From: Symbiodinium natans
Taxonomy: Eukaryota > Sar > Dinophyceae > Suessiales > Symbiodiniaceae
Direction of reading: 5' to 3'
Assembly: GCA_905221605.1 (NCBI GenBank)
Contig: CAJNDS010002505.1
Location: 60,001-124,000 of the forward strand
Length of the DNA stretch: 64,000 bases
Shown here: positions 1 through 10,399 of the stretch, one piece after another
Layout of the letters: every line of letters starts with the position of its first letter
Position numbering within the stretch: the first letter of the stretch is position 1
The notes under the pieces: generated by a model
What the model was told of the DNA's origin: nothing
The model's input: only the letters and a program-made list of their open reading frames with translations
Database searches by the model: none
Made by a program: the position numbers and the translations under genes

Positions 1-1306
1 CATAGCGAGGCGACAAAACATGCAGCTCTTCCTTTGGAAGGCCTGGAGGGCAGCTGCCAAGCCTTCACGGTTTCACCATGTTGAGCTCTCAGTCAGTTGT
101 GTAGTGCTGGCTTGTCAGGCTGCTGAATTACAACAGGGCCCAGGAGAGGTTGTCACGGCTTGGATCAGTAGTCACCAGTGGCTTCCTTAGACAAGAAATA
201 TTACAGTGACAATGGCAAGCGTTTCCGGGCACCAGTAGAATGTGAATGCCTTCGCCAAAAATTAGCCCAGGAAGCTGCTTATAAGGAGCCAGCAAGCTTG
301 GCAGCCAGCAGCAGCTCCTTCCTTTGCAGAGAAGCGTCACAGCATCTGGGAGTCACGGCCATGCGGTAACTGCATTCAAAGATTCCATCGGAGCCTCTGG
401 CAGAATTCTTGAGCAAATCCTTTATGTCTGGGATGGAGCGAGCCCTGGAGACAATGAGGGCAATAGCCGACATCGTGGTTCTACTGCAACCTTTTTCTCT
501 TCAGCAGGCCTTTGAAGACCCTGGTCCAGGACTCGGGCAATTCGAGCCCTAGGCAGGCAGCGCTCTACTGCGCAGCGACGCCAAAAGTCCAGGCTGGTGA
601 TCACCTCAGGCCAAAGATCCCAGGAGGCCCAGGAGGTCTGACCAATCTCAAAAAGGTGCAGCAGTCCCAGGGTGCATCTGGGGGAAAAAGTGCAGAACCC
701 TCTCCTGCTGCAAACTGGAGTGAACTGGAGTGGCCTTCATATGCCTTCATGATTCCTGGAGCTGAGGCTTCCACACACTCATCACCCAGCAGCGCTTCCA
801 CCCTGCCTGATTGGCCAGTTAAAACACTAAGGTCAGAGCCCGCAATCCTGCAGCATGCTGTGTTTCTTCTTTGTTCTTTCCTCTACTCTTCTTCTGCTGA
901 TCATCTGTCTCTCTCTCCTCTCTCTCTCGCTCTTTTTCTGGCTTGTTCGTAAACACGCGGGTCAATCCGAGCGTTCTCCGGCGGTTTCTCCTGTCCGTGG
1001 CCCTGCTACTTGCGCCTGCCGGACTTGTAGGCTGCGTTCTTCGTGAGGTCACTTTCTTCCCCTCTCTGGGGTCTACTTGCCGCCCTATTTCAGGAAGTCC
1101 CGCAATGTCCCGCACATGTTGTGCAGCTGTTGCGACTGGATTTGGCAAAACATGTCGTGGCGATGGTTGAGCAGCATGCGAAGTTTGGTTGTTCGCTCAA
1201 GGCGCACACGACACAGAGCCATCGCTGAGCCACCTTCCAGTCGTAGCCGTCGTCGTAACCGTAACTGCACTCGCAATCGAACTCACGATCGTCGTAATGA
1301 TGATGC
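1..1306. other. no gene recognised
   Basis: No reading frame here resembles a known domain on either strand. The 800-950 stretch is CT-rich and gives overlapping low-complexity frames. I see only non-coding sequence. Confidence 0.5.
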
Positions 1307-1334
1307 TGGTGGTGGTGGTGGTGGTGGTGGTGGT
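1307..1334. repeat. (GGT)n microsatellite
   Basis: About nine uninterrupted GGT triplets. Frames crossing it encode poly-Gly, poly-Val or poly-His, which explains several apparent reading frames here. Confidence 0.9.
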
Positions 1335-1569
1335 TGTGCCATCGATTCGCGGCTTTGGGATTTCTGTAGGAATGTGAGCGAAGCTCGGTCATGTAATGAC
1401 AAATAACATTCATAACAATGACGAATACAAACATAACAACACGCAAGGCATAACAATAACCGCAAGTCTCACAGTCAAAATCGTAATCAGAATCAATCCA
1501 TGTAGAACGTACATGCGTGTGCACACATACATATGTACATATGTAGACGTATGCAGGTATAAGTTCTGT

Positions 1570-1588
1570 AACACACACACAAACACAC

Positions 1589-1633
<45 letters not shown>
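1570..1633. repeat. (AC)n microsatellite
   Basis: An AC dinucleotide run with a few interruptions, preceded from about 1511 by a degenerate CATATGTA-type stretch. It produces spurious Cys/Val reading frames on the minus strand. Confidence 0.9.
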
Positions 1634-1635
<2 letters not shown>

Positions 1636-1949
1636 ATGCAAATCTGAAAGTTGAGCCATACCGAGAGGGCTGGCCGATCAGCCGGAGGCCACCCTCGCAT
1701 CGGCTGAAGGAAACCATGGCCCAAGGCCCCAGATCTGCATCCTCAGAAAGGATTCGGAGTTTTGGGAAGCCGGGAATGAAGTACCTTGAGCAACTGAGGG
1801 TCCAACCTCACTCACCTCAACAGATTGTTCACTGGCGAGCTCACCTCTCGCATGGAATTCGCCCAGCCACCTGCTCAAAGGTTGTGAGAAGCTGCCCTGC
1901 GATTGTGGAGTCTGCCAGGTATGTGAGTGGAATGCCATGAGAAAAGGTG

Positions 1950-2080
1950 GAACCCGGAAAGGCGCCTATTCAAGAATGGTCGTGCGAGCTGAACGGCCGA
2001 TGAGTTCAGAATAAGCTCTGGTTGCTTGAGAATCTCTTCGGGGATGTGCTCATTGGTCAAGTACATCATGAGCTTGTCGC
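1950..2080 (-). CDS. WWE-EF-PPPDE gene, exon 8 (PPPDE C-terminus)
   Basis: This exon supplies the C-terminal part of the DeSI/PPPDE domain, with the segments LMMYLTNEHIPEEILKQPE and ARPFLNRRLSGF. Entry is after CTTAAG at 2081; the first two bases (GC) complete a serine codon begun in exon 7, giving NCNHFS. The frame stays open to 1875, but the family-like part ends near 1950 and the true donor or stop is not resolved. It could be the last coding exon or be followed by another one downstream. Confidence 0.8.
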
Positions 2081-2343
2081 CTTAAGCATGCTCTCTTGGT
2101 GCTTGGTGTCCCATCAGCCAATCCCTGAGCCCAAGACTTAAAATGTTCGACGCCCCCCTCACCCAGTCCAAAAAGCTAAACTCGACTGGCCACGCACATT
2201 TGGCATACGAGAACATGCGCGTTTAGCACAAATCACTCTTGCACCGATGTTTCGCGCCTACGGACTACTGTAGGAAGTCACAGACCTAGAACAACTACGC
2301 ATACCTCGAATGCAGAAACGACATGGCCTTGCAGCCATGACTC

Positions 2344-2441
2344 TAAAATGATTGCAGTTGTGGGTCAAGGCATCATAGGCGCCCTTGTTGAACTCGTGTG
2401 CCAGTGTAACACCAATGTGGTGAATCACTTCCTCCCGACTC
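2344..2441 (-). CDS. WWE-EF-PPPDE gene, exon 7 (catalytic Cys)
   Basis: The exon encodes SREEVIHHIGVTLAHEF followed by YDALTHNCNHF. The cysteine in HNCNHF matches the nucleophile position of PPPDE thiol peptidases. It starts after ATTCAG with a G that completes a codon from exon 6. It ends after CATTTTA, so the intron begins with GA (2343-2342), a donor known in dinoflagellates. Using that GA donor is the only way I found to keep the family sequence in frame into exon 8. Reading straight through gives a non-family tail. Confidence 0.85.
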
Positions 2442-2566
2442 CTGAATGTGTAACCTGACAAGCTCAAGTGTCCGAATTAGAATCTTTCTCGTCCTGCCCA
2501 TGAACACATGCAAAAGTCATGCAACGCATGCTGCAACATCGTCTTGTTTTACGTGACTGGCTTCAC

Positions 2567-2779
2567 CCCTGGATGGACAAGTCGCCCATGAAGCGTTTTT
2601 CGACTGGCTCCCCAAAAGGCGTAGTACATGGAGTTGAACAATACACCTTTCCGCCATACCAGAACTCCCCCGGCTTGTCCGTAAACTCAACGAGAACACC
2701 AGTGTGCCAGAATGCGTAGAACTGTGGACCCAACAGCCACAGCCAGGACTTGGCTTTGCCATCAGTGATGTCGTACATC
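2567..2779 (-). CDS. WWE-EF-PPPDE gene, exon 6 (catalytic His)
   Basis: This exon encodes the start of the PPPDE (DeSI-1-like) domain: MYDITDGKAKSWLWLLG, then FWHTGVLVEF, EFWYGGKVY and PFGEPVEKRFMG. The histidine in WHTGV corresponds to the catalytic His of the family. The acceptor is AACCAG at 2780 with a single G before ATG, so the ATG is probably internal rather than the start codon. The donor is GT at 2566, two bases into a codon. PPPDE enzymes in animals and plants remove SUMO or ubiquitin-like modifiers; the substrate here is unknown. Confidence 0.88.
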
Positions 2780-3173
2780 CTGGTTTTTGAGCGCTCAACA
2801 AAAAACATCTAGGTCGATACGATAGACTTATGAAATCGGGTCTAGATCTCCTTGGAAGCCCGCGGCCCGGATGCCCGGATGCCCGGATGCCCGTAGGCCA
2901 TAAACAGCCCGTCGATCCCGTAGGGCTCCACAACATATAGGGGCTACCATGCATCGAAGCACGCGCGCAATTTCATAGAAAATGCTGTAAATAGTGCAAG
3001 CTTTCGGGCCCGTAGAAAGTAGATCCCTACAGACTCCAGCGCAGGGTCCGCAGAGGGCCCGGGCCTGTGTGACCACCATTCTCATGAAATCCCCTGAAAG
3101 AACTCAGACCTGGTGATAAAGCCGGGGCGGGGGGGATTGGGAGGGGGGATAGGAGGGTGATTTCAATACTGGC

Positions 3174-3273
3174 CCGAGCTGCAGCAAATACACCTTCTGC
3201 CGTCGGCGGCCCAGCATGACACTTAGAAAGTCGTAGTAGCTCAATTCTTCGTCCTCTTCGAAGGCCAGTTTGC
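3174..3273 (-). CDS. WWE-EF-PPPDE gene, exon 5 (EF-hand-like end)
   Basis: The exon encodes KLAFEEDEELSYYDFLSVML followed by GRRRQKVYLLQL. The LSYYDFLSVML stretch looks like the exiting helix of an EF-hand. It starts after CTGTGAG with GC completing a glycine codon from exon 4, and it ends at a GC donor (3173-3172) two bases into a codon. That phase fits the single G at the start of exon 6, so the calcium-binding-like segment runs directly into the PPPDE domain. Confidence 0.72.
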
Positions 3274-3392
3274 CTCACAGGTCCCAGCACTGAGAGAAGC
3301 GAAGCAAGCAACACTGTTTGCGCCCTACCATGCCCTCCCTTAAGCCCTTCACCCCAAATACCAGTCAAGTCTTAACAAATCTCATCGAGCGC

Positions 3393-3543
3393 CTGCTCGA
3401 TGTTGTCGCAGAATGTCCTGTGCCCAGTACTTTTCCATGGCTTGGTCAGGGAAGGCTTCCATAGCATGGCATGCCTGACCAGCAAGCTGCAAATGGCGTG
3501 AACTCCAAAGTGTCTCTTTGAACAGGAGTCTCACTGCCAGGAG
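3393..3543 (-). CDS. WWE-EF-PPPDE gene, exon 4
   Basis: Encodes LLAVRLLFKETLWSSRHLQL, then ACHAMEAFPDQAMEKYWAQD, ending near ILRQHRAG. It is a probable helical linker between EF-like parts; I recognise no separate domain. The start after CTGCAG is inferred from phase and is less certain, because this acceptor is not followed by G. The donor is GC at 3392-3391 after the first base of a glycine codon. Confidence 0.6.
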
Positions 3544-3611
3544 CTGCAGCGAGAGACGCCTACGTGACATGATAGTATATGAAAGTTGTGCTTATGTTTC
3601 AATGATTATAC

Positions 3612-3725
3612 CAATCTCAGCACGGTCGCCTCCACTAAGCCATCTACAGGTATAGCCAGCTGGCCAGTGGTCCCATGCAATGTTGTTCCAAAAGCTTCGA
3701 AAATAGCCTGCAACCGCTCCAAGAC
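3612..3725 (-). CDS. WWE-EF-PPPDE gene, exon 3
   Basis: Thirty-eight codons, phase 0 at both ends: VLERLQAIFEAFGTTLHGTT then GQLAIPVDGLVEATVLRL. The pattern (IFEAFG, loop with Gly, then I-x-VDGLVE) resembles a degenerate EF-hand lacking the usual acidic loop residues. The acceptor is TGCAG|GTC and the donor is GT at 3611. Confidence 0.68.
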
Positions 3726-3857
3726 CTGCACAGCGTAGGGTTCATCTGGAATATGGTTTCGGCGCTCTGGGGCTACTTGATGATGCTACTTGGAACAACT
3801 TCAATTTAATAACCCGGGGGTCCCAAAGGGCTCGCGTCGTGTTTGGTCCTTCCTGAC

Positions 3858-4007
3858 CTTCGGGTCGTACTGCAACACAACCCGCAAACGCTCGTTCAAC
3901 TCTGCAACCGCAGAGGCTGAGGGCGCTTCCATTTGCAGTGCCCAGTAGTGCACCCACTCCTCTTTTGAAAGGTCAGGTTGGTTCCTCAATGATGCCGATC
4001 TCATGAC
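3858..4007 (-). CDS. WWE-EF-PPPDE gene, exon 2
   Basis: Fifty codons, phase 0 at both ends. Encodes SLRNQPDLSKEEWVHYWALQ and VAELNERLRVVLQYDPK. The LSKEEWVHYW stretch has the look of an EF-hand helix. The acceptor is GACCAG|GTC. The proposed GT donor at 3857 fits the phase, but the frame stays open to 3801, so the 3' boundary is approximate. Confidence 0.65.
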
Positions 4008-4197
4008 CTGGTCGGCTGCTTTCCGTTTCCATGCAGGGGCCTATTCCATTGTGACTTGTGACATATGCGCTCTCACTTAGCTTGCGTGATTGAACGAACC
4101 CTAAAAGCGATGAAAAACATCATCGGCCCACATCTCAATTTAATTTTGCATTTATTCCAGGGAGGTGTTCGGGACATGCGAGATTCCATCAAGGTGC

Positions 4198-4776
4198 CTC
4201 GCGCACAGTTGCACCGAGCAAATCGTCGTCTTCAACGGCAAAGGGCCAGTTGCTTAGAAGATCGTCCATGGTCAGCAGTTGCTCTGCATCCACGGCGGCA
4301 GAGGCCATCTTGCAAAAGTTGTCCCTGCACTTGTCGAAATCCCATATTCCCGAATCCCTCAAGATTTCGACGAACGTGAACCGTATAGAGCGGATTCGAC
4401 CCGTTTCCTTGTCGGTCCGGGTCATGGCATCCAAGTCGATATGGTACGTTCCGAAAGTGGACCACACATCAAAAGCCCGAATGCATGCATCACGCTTCCG
4501 GACTATCTCGAGGCTTTCAGATGGGATCAAGCATTGCCACCCAGTTCCACGCCACGCTTCAACCACTTCATCTGGCTCGATACGGATAGATATGGTCTTA
4601 CCGACTGCAAGCTCACGCCGCCGTGAAGGGTGCGGCATCCTGCCCCTTTCCGGCCATGGCTTCACTACGACGCCATGCTGGCCGGTTACAGCTTCAACAA
4701 GCCAAAACACGAAAAGCGACGGCAGCAAAAACACATTCAGGAATTTGTCAAGGTGTATGGTGCCGTGATGCACCAT
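4198..4776 (-). CDS. WWE-EF-PPPDE gene, exon 1 (WWE domain)
   Basis: This exon carries a WWE domain. Visible family features are GTGWQCLIPSE, then YHIDLDAMTRTDKETGRIRS, equivalent to the usual Y-x-(V/I)DF-x-M-x-Q-x-N-x-x-TG-x-x-R pattern. WWE domains bind ADP-ribose-type ligands and occur in PARPs and ubiquitin ligases. The C-terminal part is acidic (PFAVEDDDLL). The ATG at 4776 is the first in frame, but the coding flavour becomes convincing only from about 4640, so an upstream exon or later start is possible. The donor is GC at 4197-4196, phase 0, matching exon 2. Together the eight exons make one gene of about 580 residues. Confidence 0.8.
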
Positions 4777-5333
4777 GCCATGTGGCTTTCATGTACCCGT
4801 AAGACATCAACCCGAATCGTTCCAGGGCTTGGCGTTGCCATGTGAATCATGTGCGACGCAAACTACTCCAGAAGACTTATGCGTGCGATTACCATACGTC
4901 ATGACATGTTTAGTGCCATGCACTGGCATATCTCAAAGCCCGTTGCCATCAGCAACTATGCATGCTTTTTCCCTCTAGAGTCTAGTTGAATGTCTAGGTT
5001 CATAGTACCTGCAAGCAGTACTGCCTAACGATGCAATGTATGTTGAAGCACAATAAGCTGCCAACAGGTCAGGGCGACGGCAACCATCGGCTTTGACACG
5101 CGTTTTTGCACTGTCCTACGGTTTGGACATATTGGTGACGTAAACAAGGACTATGCTCTGGCTCTTGCCGGTTCCGTGACAAATCGCACATGTCAATTAA
5201 CTAGTTGTTTTGTGCCCGCGCCGCCGGCCAGGGTCGGGCGTGCTGGACGGCGATCGACAGCATTTTCCTTTTTCCTCCGCTGCGATGTCCCCAGCGGCTA
5301 AAAGCCGCAGTCGCCGAAGGCGCGGCAGCGCCG
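4777..5333. other. no gene recognised
   Basis: Nothing supported on either strand; this is spacer between the WWE-PPPDE gene and the first retroelement. Confidence 0.4.
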
Positions 5334-7890
5334 TCAGCGCAGCGGCAGCCTGCTGGGGCCCGGCGCTTCAGCGAGGTGCAGGACCTGGTCCAGGTCAGGG
5401 CCAACCCGCTGGCTGGGGTGGGGCACAGGCCAGGAACGGCCCAAGGCCGTGCTGGCGACGGCCTGCTGGACCGACACCGACAGCTGGCTCCACCAGCGCC
5501 GTGCCCACGCCGAAGCGGCTGCTTGCCGCAGCGCGGGCGGCGCGTGCTGCGCACGGATCCGGACCAGGTCGCGCACAAGTTGGAGCGCCCCCTGGCTCCA
5601 CCGTCCGCCCACCTCGGAGCCCAGGACCACCAGTGTCTGGGGCCCTCCCGCGCACAGCTCCGGGTATGCGTCGCGCTTGCGGCGCTCCGCGACCCGCAGG
5701 ACCGCTCCGTCGGTCGCAGCAGCGCCGGGCTGCGGCAAGCCCGTCCGGGTCAGTGGGGAGACCAGCGTGGCGTCGCAGCACAGCGCCATAGATTACCAGG
5801 TCCAAGCGGCGCCTGTCGGAAGGGTCCACCCGGGGGGCCGTGGTGTGGGCCAGCCATTGCTGCGGGACTACTTGCCCGTCTGCCCCAACTGCTTCCCGAG
5901 CCGCCCGCACCCACGCCCGTTCCACTATCTTGGCACGGCGGGCGAGGAGGCCGCTGCGGGGGCATGCCAAGGCGTGGTCCCCGAAAGCGTCTACTTGCGC
6001 GCCGCACCCCGGAGAGGGCCCACAGCGATCGGAGTGGAGCGGGAGTGCGAGGCGGAGGCGTCGGCGCAGTGCCACCTGCATGGCCTGGGGTTCCAAGGTC
6101 ATGGCGGGCTCAGCGGGCACTGCTGTTAGCCAGGCTCCCGCATGCGGCCCAGCCTGCGAACGCAAAAGCGCAGAGGCGGCTGGCGGCAAGGATGGCAATA
6201 GCACGCTGTCGCGGAAGTGAAGGTTCCGGGTACGCGACGCGTGGCTTTGCCAACCATGCGGCCAGTCGCCCAGGCCGGCGTCCGCAAGGGGGCGAGGGCG
6301 GGCTTCCTCGGCAAGAGCTCGCCATTCGGGGCATGTATGCCAACCTTCGGCCCGGAGAAGGCTGCGGGCACCAGCCGCGCTCTGCAAGCAGGGCGCGGTT
6401 CCACCCCCGGCGCCCAAGTAATCCACGCAGGAGGCGGCGAACTCGGGCACCCGCGCTCGGAGTACCGGCAAGGCATCAGCCCAGGCAGCCCAATAGGCCG
6501 CCGGCGCCATGCGCGCAGCCGACTGCAAACCCAGGCCTCCGAGCGCAGCGGGGAGCCCCGCCAGAGAGCGCGCTCCGTCCGCTTCGTCTGGAGGAAGGCC
6601 TCCCAGCAGTGCGACCAAGGTCTCCCAGACTGCATCGTCGTGCAACTGGGCGTAGGAGGCGACCTCGGAGGGGGGGACGGTCCGCAAGGCATGGTTAGCG
6701 CGCGGGGAAGCGCACATGGCCAAGAGCAGCCAAGCGCATTGGAGGTCTGGGAGCCGGGGCAACTGCTCTAGCAGGTGGCGCTTTTCGTGCGCTCGGGTCG
6801 TTGCCCAGGCGCGCACGAACTCCGAGTGGCCGGCCGGCGTGCCCAACACAAGCAGACCGCATTCCGCCAGGGGCCGGTCCCCGCGCCACACGTCCGTGCC
6901 CAGCTCGGCCACTCCGGGCGGCGGCGGGCCCCCTGCCGGGCTGTAGACACGGGTTTTGCCTACATTGGACGCGATGCCGCACTCGTCCTCAACGCGGTGG
7001 ACCACCACATCGCGGCACTCCCTGGCACGATCCCGATTGGTGACGACGTAGAGGTCATCGAGGAAGGCGAGGAGGCTCTCGGAAGGTGCGAGGGCCGAGG
7101 CCGCGCTGCTCAAAGCACCATGCTGTCCGAGCGCGTACAGGGCGGGGGCCAACGGGTCTCCCTGCTCGCAGCCCTCGCCCTGCGAAACCTCTCGGCAATT
7201 ACCTGCCGCGTCCCACCACAGGTACGTGGACGGGTCGCCATACCACATGCGTACAAAAGGTACCAGCTCCGGCGCAAAGGAGTTCAGCGCGGACAAAAAA
7301 GCCGCCCAGGACATGCTGTCGTAAGCATTTCGCCCGTCCAGCGACACGACTACTGCATCCGGCCGCATATCGAGTGACGCGCGCACATGAGCCGCCAGGG
7401 CGTCTGTACCGGCCCGAGCTTTGAGCGCGAACTGGTATGGGCGTGTAGCCTGGTCGAATGTGTCGGCCCAGCCCTGAGCCAGCGCGCGCGAGACGAGCCG
7501 ACGGAAGACGTCGCCTGTTGCGATCCCGCGCACCCCGCCGCCGGGTTTTTGAAGCGCGGTGAGACGCGCCAGTGCCAGGCCGGGGACGATGGCAGCAGGG
7601 ATCTGGGCATTGGCGAGCTGGGTGGCCGCGTGCGTCAAAAGTTCGAGCGCGCTGACGTCCTGGAGCAGGAGCCTGAGATGCTCCGCCAGCATGCCGGAGA
7701 GGCCCGCGGCGCCGCCCCTCTTGGCGCCGCGCAGAGCCGCGGACACAGCCGCTGGACCTTGTGAGTGGGCGTCTGCGTCAATAGCTCGGCGGGGATGGGC
7801 TTGCGGAGCTGAGGCGGTCGACAACATTCCCCACCAACGTCGCGGCATGTCGCGTGCGGCTCGCGCGTCGCTTTCCGAGGTTACTCGCAA
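5334..7890 (-). mobile_element. non-LTR retrotransposon reverse transcriptase, frameshifted
   Basis: An 831-codon frame (7890 to 5395) holds a reverse transcriptase: TALQKPGGGVRGIATGDVF (about 110-128), the first catalytic Asp in VVSLDGRNAYDSM (about 181-193), GCEQGDPLAPALYALGQHG, and the Asp pair in LAFLDDLYVV (278-279). Farther on come a fingers/thumb region and a Cys/His cluster, CGAQVDAFGDHALAC. The C-terminus begins RRRLDLVIYGA, but family sequence then jumps to another frame (5789-5334) starting LCCDATLVSPLTRTG. Other copies in the window show extra residues at that join, so a small deletion there broke the frame. The C-terminal region resembles the restriction-like endonuclease of R2/CRE-type elements; that assignment is tentative. 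Likely a dead copy. Confidence 0.85.
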
Positions 7891-7985
7891 CCGGGCAGAA
7901 AGCGTGTCAACCCCGGCACTCGTGCGAAGCGCGAACTGGTACGGCCTCGTAGCTTGGTCAAAAGCTGCCGTCCAGCGTGGAAAGG
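7860..7985 (-). mobile_element. second RT fragment fused head-to-tail upstream
   Basis: In frame with the long RT, but upstream of its N-terminus, is FDQATRPYQFALRTSAGVD, which duplicates FDQATRPYQFALKARAGTD found about 530 bases farther along inside the same frame. The two diverge after some 24 residues. A piece of another copy has therefore been joined directly to this one. Confidence 0.75.
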
Positions 7986-7989
7986 CTCG

Positions 7990-8075
7990 AAGTTGAAGTC
8001 GCGTTGCTCCGCCAGCTACCCCTGCTGCCCGACCTCCAGTGCGCTGTTGGCTGTTGCCACACAGCGGGCTCTCGC
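7990..8075 (+). mobile_element. RT fragment, opposite strand
   Basis: Plus-strand translation reads LLRQLPLLPDLQCA, matching LLEQLPRLPDLQCA of the long minus-strand copy. A short inverted relic abutting the previous fragment. Confidence 0.65.
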
Positions 8076-8739
8076 CCTCTCAGTCCTTGATCTCCTTGAG
8101 ATGCGGTTGGACAGGGCAGACGAATGAGACGGGGCGGAGCCGCCGCTGGCTGACCTGTTGGCAGACGCTCGCCACGTGTACCCAGTAGCTGCAAGCCGCT
8201 TGCCGCTGCGCGCCTGAGGCAACGCCCGCAGCCTGTCAGTAGCAGCTCCGGCCTGGGACAGATAGCTGCGAGGAAAACCGGTGTGCCTCCCTCGCCCTGC
8301 AAAACCCTGCCCCTCCCTGCCTATTTAATTGAGGTAGCTGTTGGGCTGTCCATAACCAGTGTCGACGAAGCGAGGCGGCTGTTGACACGAGCAGTTAACG
8401 ATAGTAGTGCTAGATTTCATTCACCGGCGGGCGCACAAAGGTAAAGATTCTTTTTCCAGCACTTACGAACGGAAAGGGCGTGCCACACCCCTTAATTCGA
8501 GCATGACGTAGCAGGGCCTCCGGCTACGCGCCCCCCATGCGGAGCGAGCGACCGCCTCGGCCACCGAGACGGCGTTGACAGGTGGGTCTCGTCCCCAGGA
8601 GTAGCCGGGGACAGCTGGGGCTCCGTCACTGAGGCTGCTTTGGGCTGCTTGGGCGGCCATGGGCTGACAATTTTGGGCATGGGCATGGGTATGCCCCCGA
8701 AGCCGACGACCTCTTCGACCTGTATGCACCTCCCGCGCC

Positions 8740-9260
8740 GCGTTTCTGCGCAAGCTGCGCGACGTTGCGCCAGAACTTATGCCTTTCGCGCGCATTTTCT
8801 ACGGACGCCCGTCGGCGTACCAGTAGTGGGACGAGGGGGTGCGCCACGAAATACACCAGGCGGAGGGGTGCGAGCAGGGCGACCCTGTTGCCCTTGCCCT
8901 TTTCGCACTAGGCCAACACGACGCGCTGCGTCAGGCCGACTCTGGCTTTCCTGGACGACCTCTACGTCGTCCTGGCGGCACCCGCCCAGGCGCGAACAAC
9001 TATGGACCTCGTCACAGGCACCGTTGCGGTGGCGATACAGGAGCATGCGCAGCGCGAGCAGAAACAGCTTCCAGCCCGCCGCTCGCATGACTGAAGGGTG
9101 TCTACCCTCTTACCAAACTCCGCCCGCAAGTCCAGCCAGGCCAGCATCACCCAGGCGGTTGCAGAGGTTGCCGGCGTAGCACTGCGCGGGGCAGGTAGAC
9201 CGGTGGGCACCCTCGACGTGCGCTGCGGCTGGCACGTTCGGCCGCCGACGTGAGCACGGC
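8740..9260 (+). mobile_element. RT core relic
   Basis: Plus-strand frames carry KLRDVAPELMPFARIFYG, a stop, EIHQAEGCEQGDPVALALFA and, after a frame change, LAFLDDLYVVLAAPAQAR. These match the palm of the long copy in the right order but with at least one stop and one frameshift. A degenerate copy in opposite orientation to the 5.3-7.9 kb element. Confidence 0.8.
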
Positions 9261-9889
9261 GGCAGGGGTTGCGGGGGGCGGGGGTGCATGCGAAGGCGTG
9301 AGCGAGGGCCGCCGCCTCCACTGCCGCCGCCTGGCCCCCGAAAGCCTGCAGGAAAGCGGATTGCGCAACGGCGTGCATGTAGCCTGTGTTGTCCGCTGCC
9401 AGTGCGACTGCCTGCGGAAGGTTGGTAGTATCCTCACGGTGCTCGGCAAGTGTACCGCACAAGTGGATTGCCGCTTTTCCGTCAACGCGACCGCGTGTAC
9501 GAACGCCACAAGCTCACCTGTACTGATCGGCAAGGCGGTGGCCAGTAGCGACGTGAACGCCTGCCAACGTGGTCCGAGCGGACTTGCGGCCCGGCGGGGC
9601 AGTGGAGAGTTGGGGACGACACCAATCCGTGCGCGGCGCAGTGGTCGCGCGGCTCACCTCAGAATCCACCTCCGTGGGCAAGCACAGGGGCGCTGGAGAC
9701 GCGGTGGGGGGGCAACCGCGGCGGGGGAAGGAGGCGTTATACACTGGATGTCGTCACCGTCCGCGCAGTCACAGTCCCTCGGATGCTTCGCCGCCGTCGC
9801 TTCCCCCAACAACACCGCCGTCCAACCCCCACGCTTGAGGGTCCTGCACTGGAATGGGGCCTCAGCAGGACGCCTTTCCAACTCCACCA

Positions 9890-10035
9890 CCTTCGTTTGA
9901 CCGGTTTGAAAGGGAAGCATCCCCGCGCAGGCGTCGCATCGAGCGCCTGCGTTCTGTCCACGGCGCGGGGTCCAGGGTGTGAAGCCTCGCCTACGCGTCG
10001 ACCGGCGTACGGGTTCCATCGAGGCAAACATGGCA
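9890..10035 (-). pseudogene. GEASHPGP-motif retroelement ORF fragment
   Basis: The minus strand reads YAGRRVGEASHPGPRAVDRT and continues with RTQALDATPARG. RVGEASHPGP is a motif I associate with N-terminal parts of dinoflagellate retroelement-type open reading frames; I cannot check this here. The surrounding frame is short and unsupported. Its position inside the RT graveyard suggests it comes from the same or a related element. Confidence 0.55.
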
Positions 10036-10399
10036 AACAACGCGGTGGGCTAGGGTACATGGGCACAAGCGGCACGAAGCTGGGCAGTAGACAAGACAGC
10101 AAAGCTTGCGCAGGGGGCTGCCGCACACCTTTTCTCCCAAGCCGCAGTCTCCGGTAGTGAGGATATGTGAATCGCTTGCGGCACGCCTGCGAACAGGCGG
10201 CGTGCCGGCGGGCCAAAAATTTGTGACAGGCACGCCTGCTGCTGAAAAATCAAAAACTCATGATGCGCCTCCTCGCGGTACGCTTCAGCGGCCCTTGCCA
10301 CCATGCATCTGATGTTTGGTTCCAGCTCTGCGGCTTAAACAGCCGAAACCCTCCAAACGAATCATTCCCGCTAAACGAATCATTGTTTCAAAGGCTCCA

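Noticed and set aside
5205-6698. 497-codon plus-strand ORF
   Set aside because: It is the antisense shadow of the GC-rich reverse transcriptase frame on the minus strand; its translation is Arg/Pro-rich with no domain.
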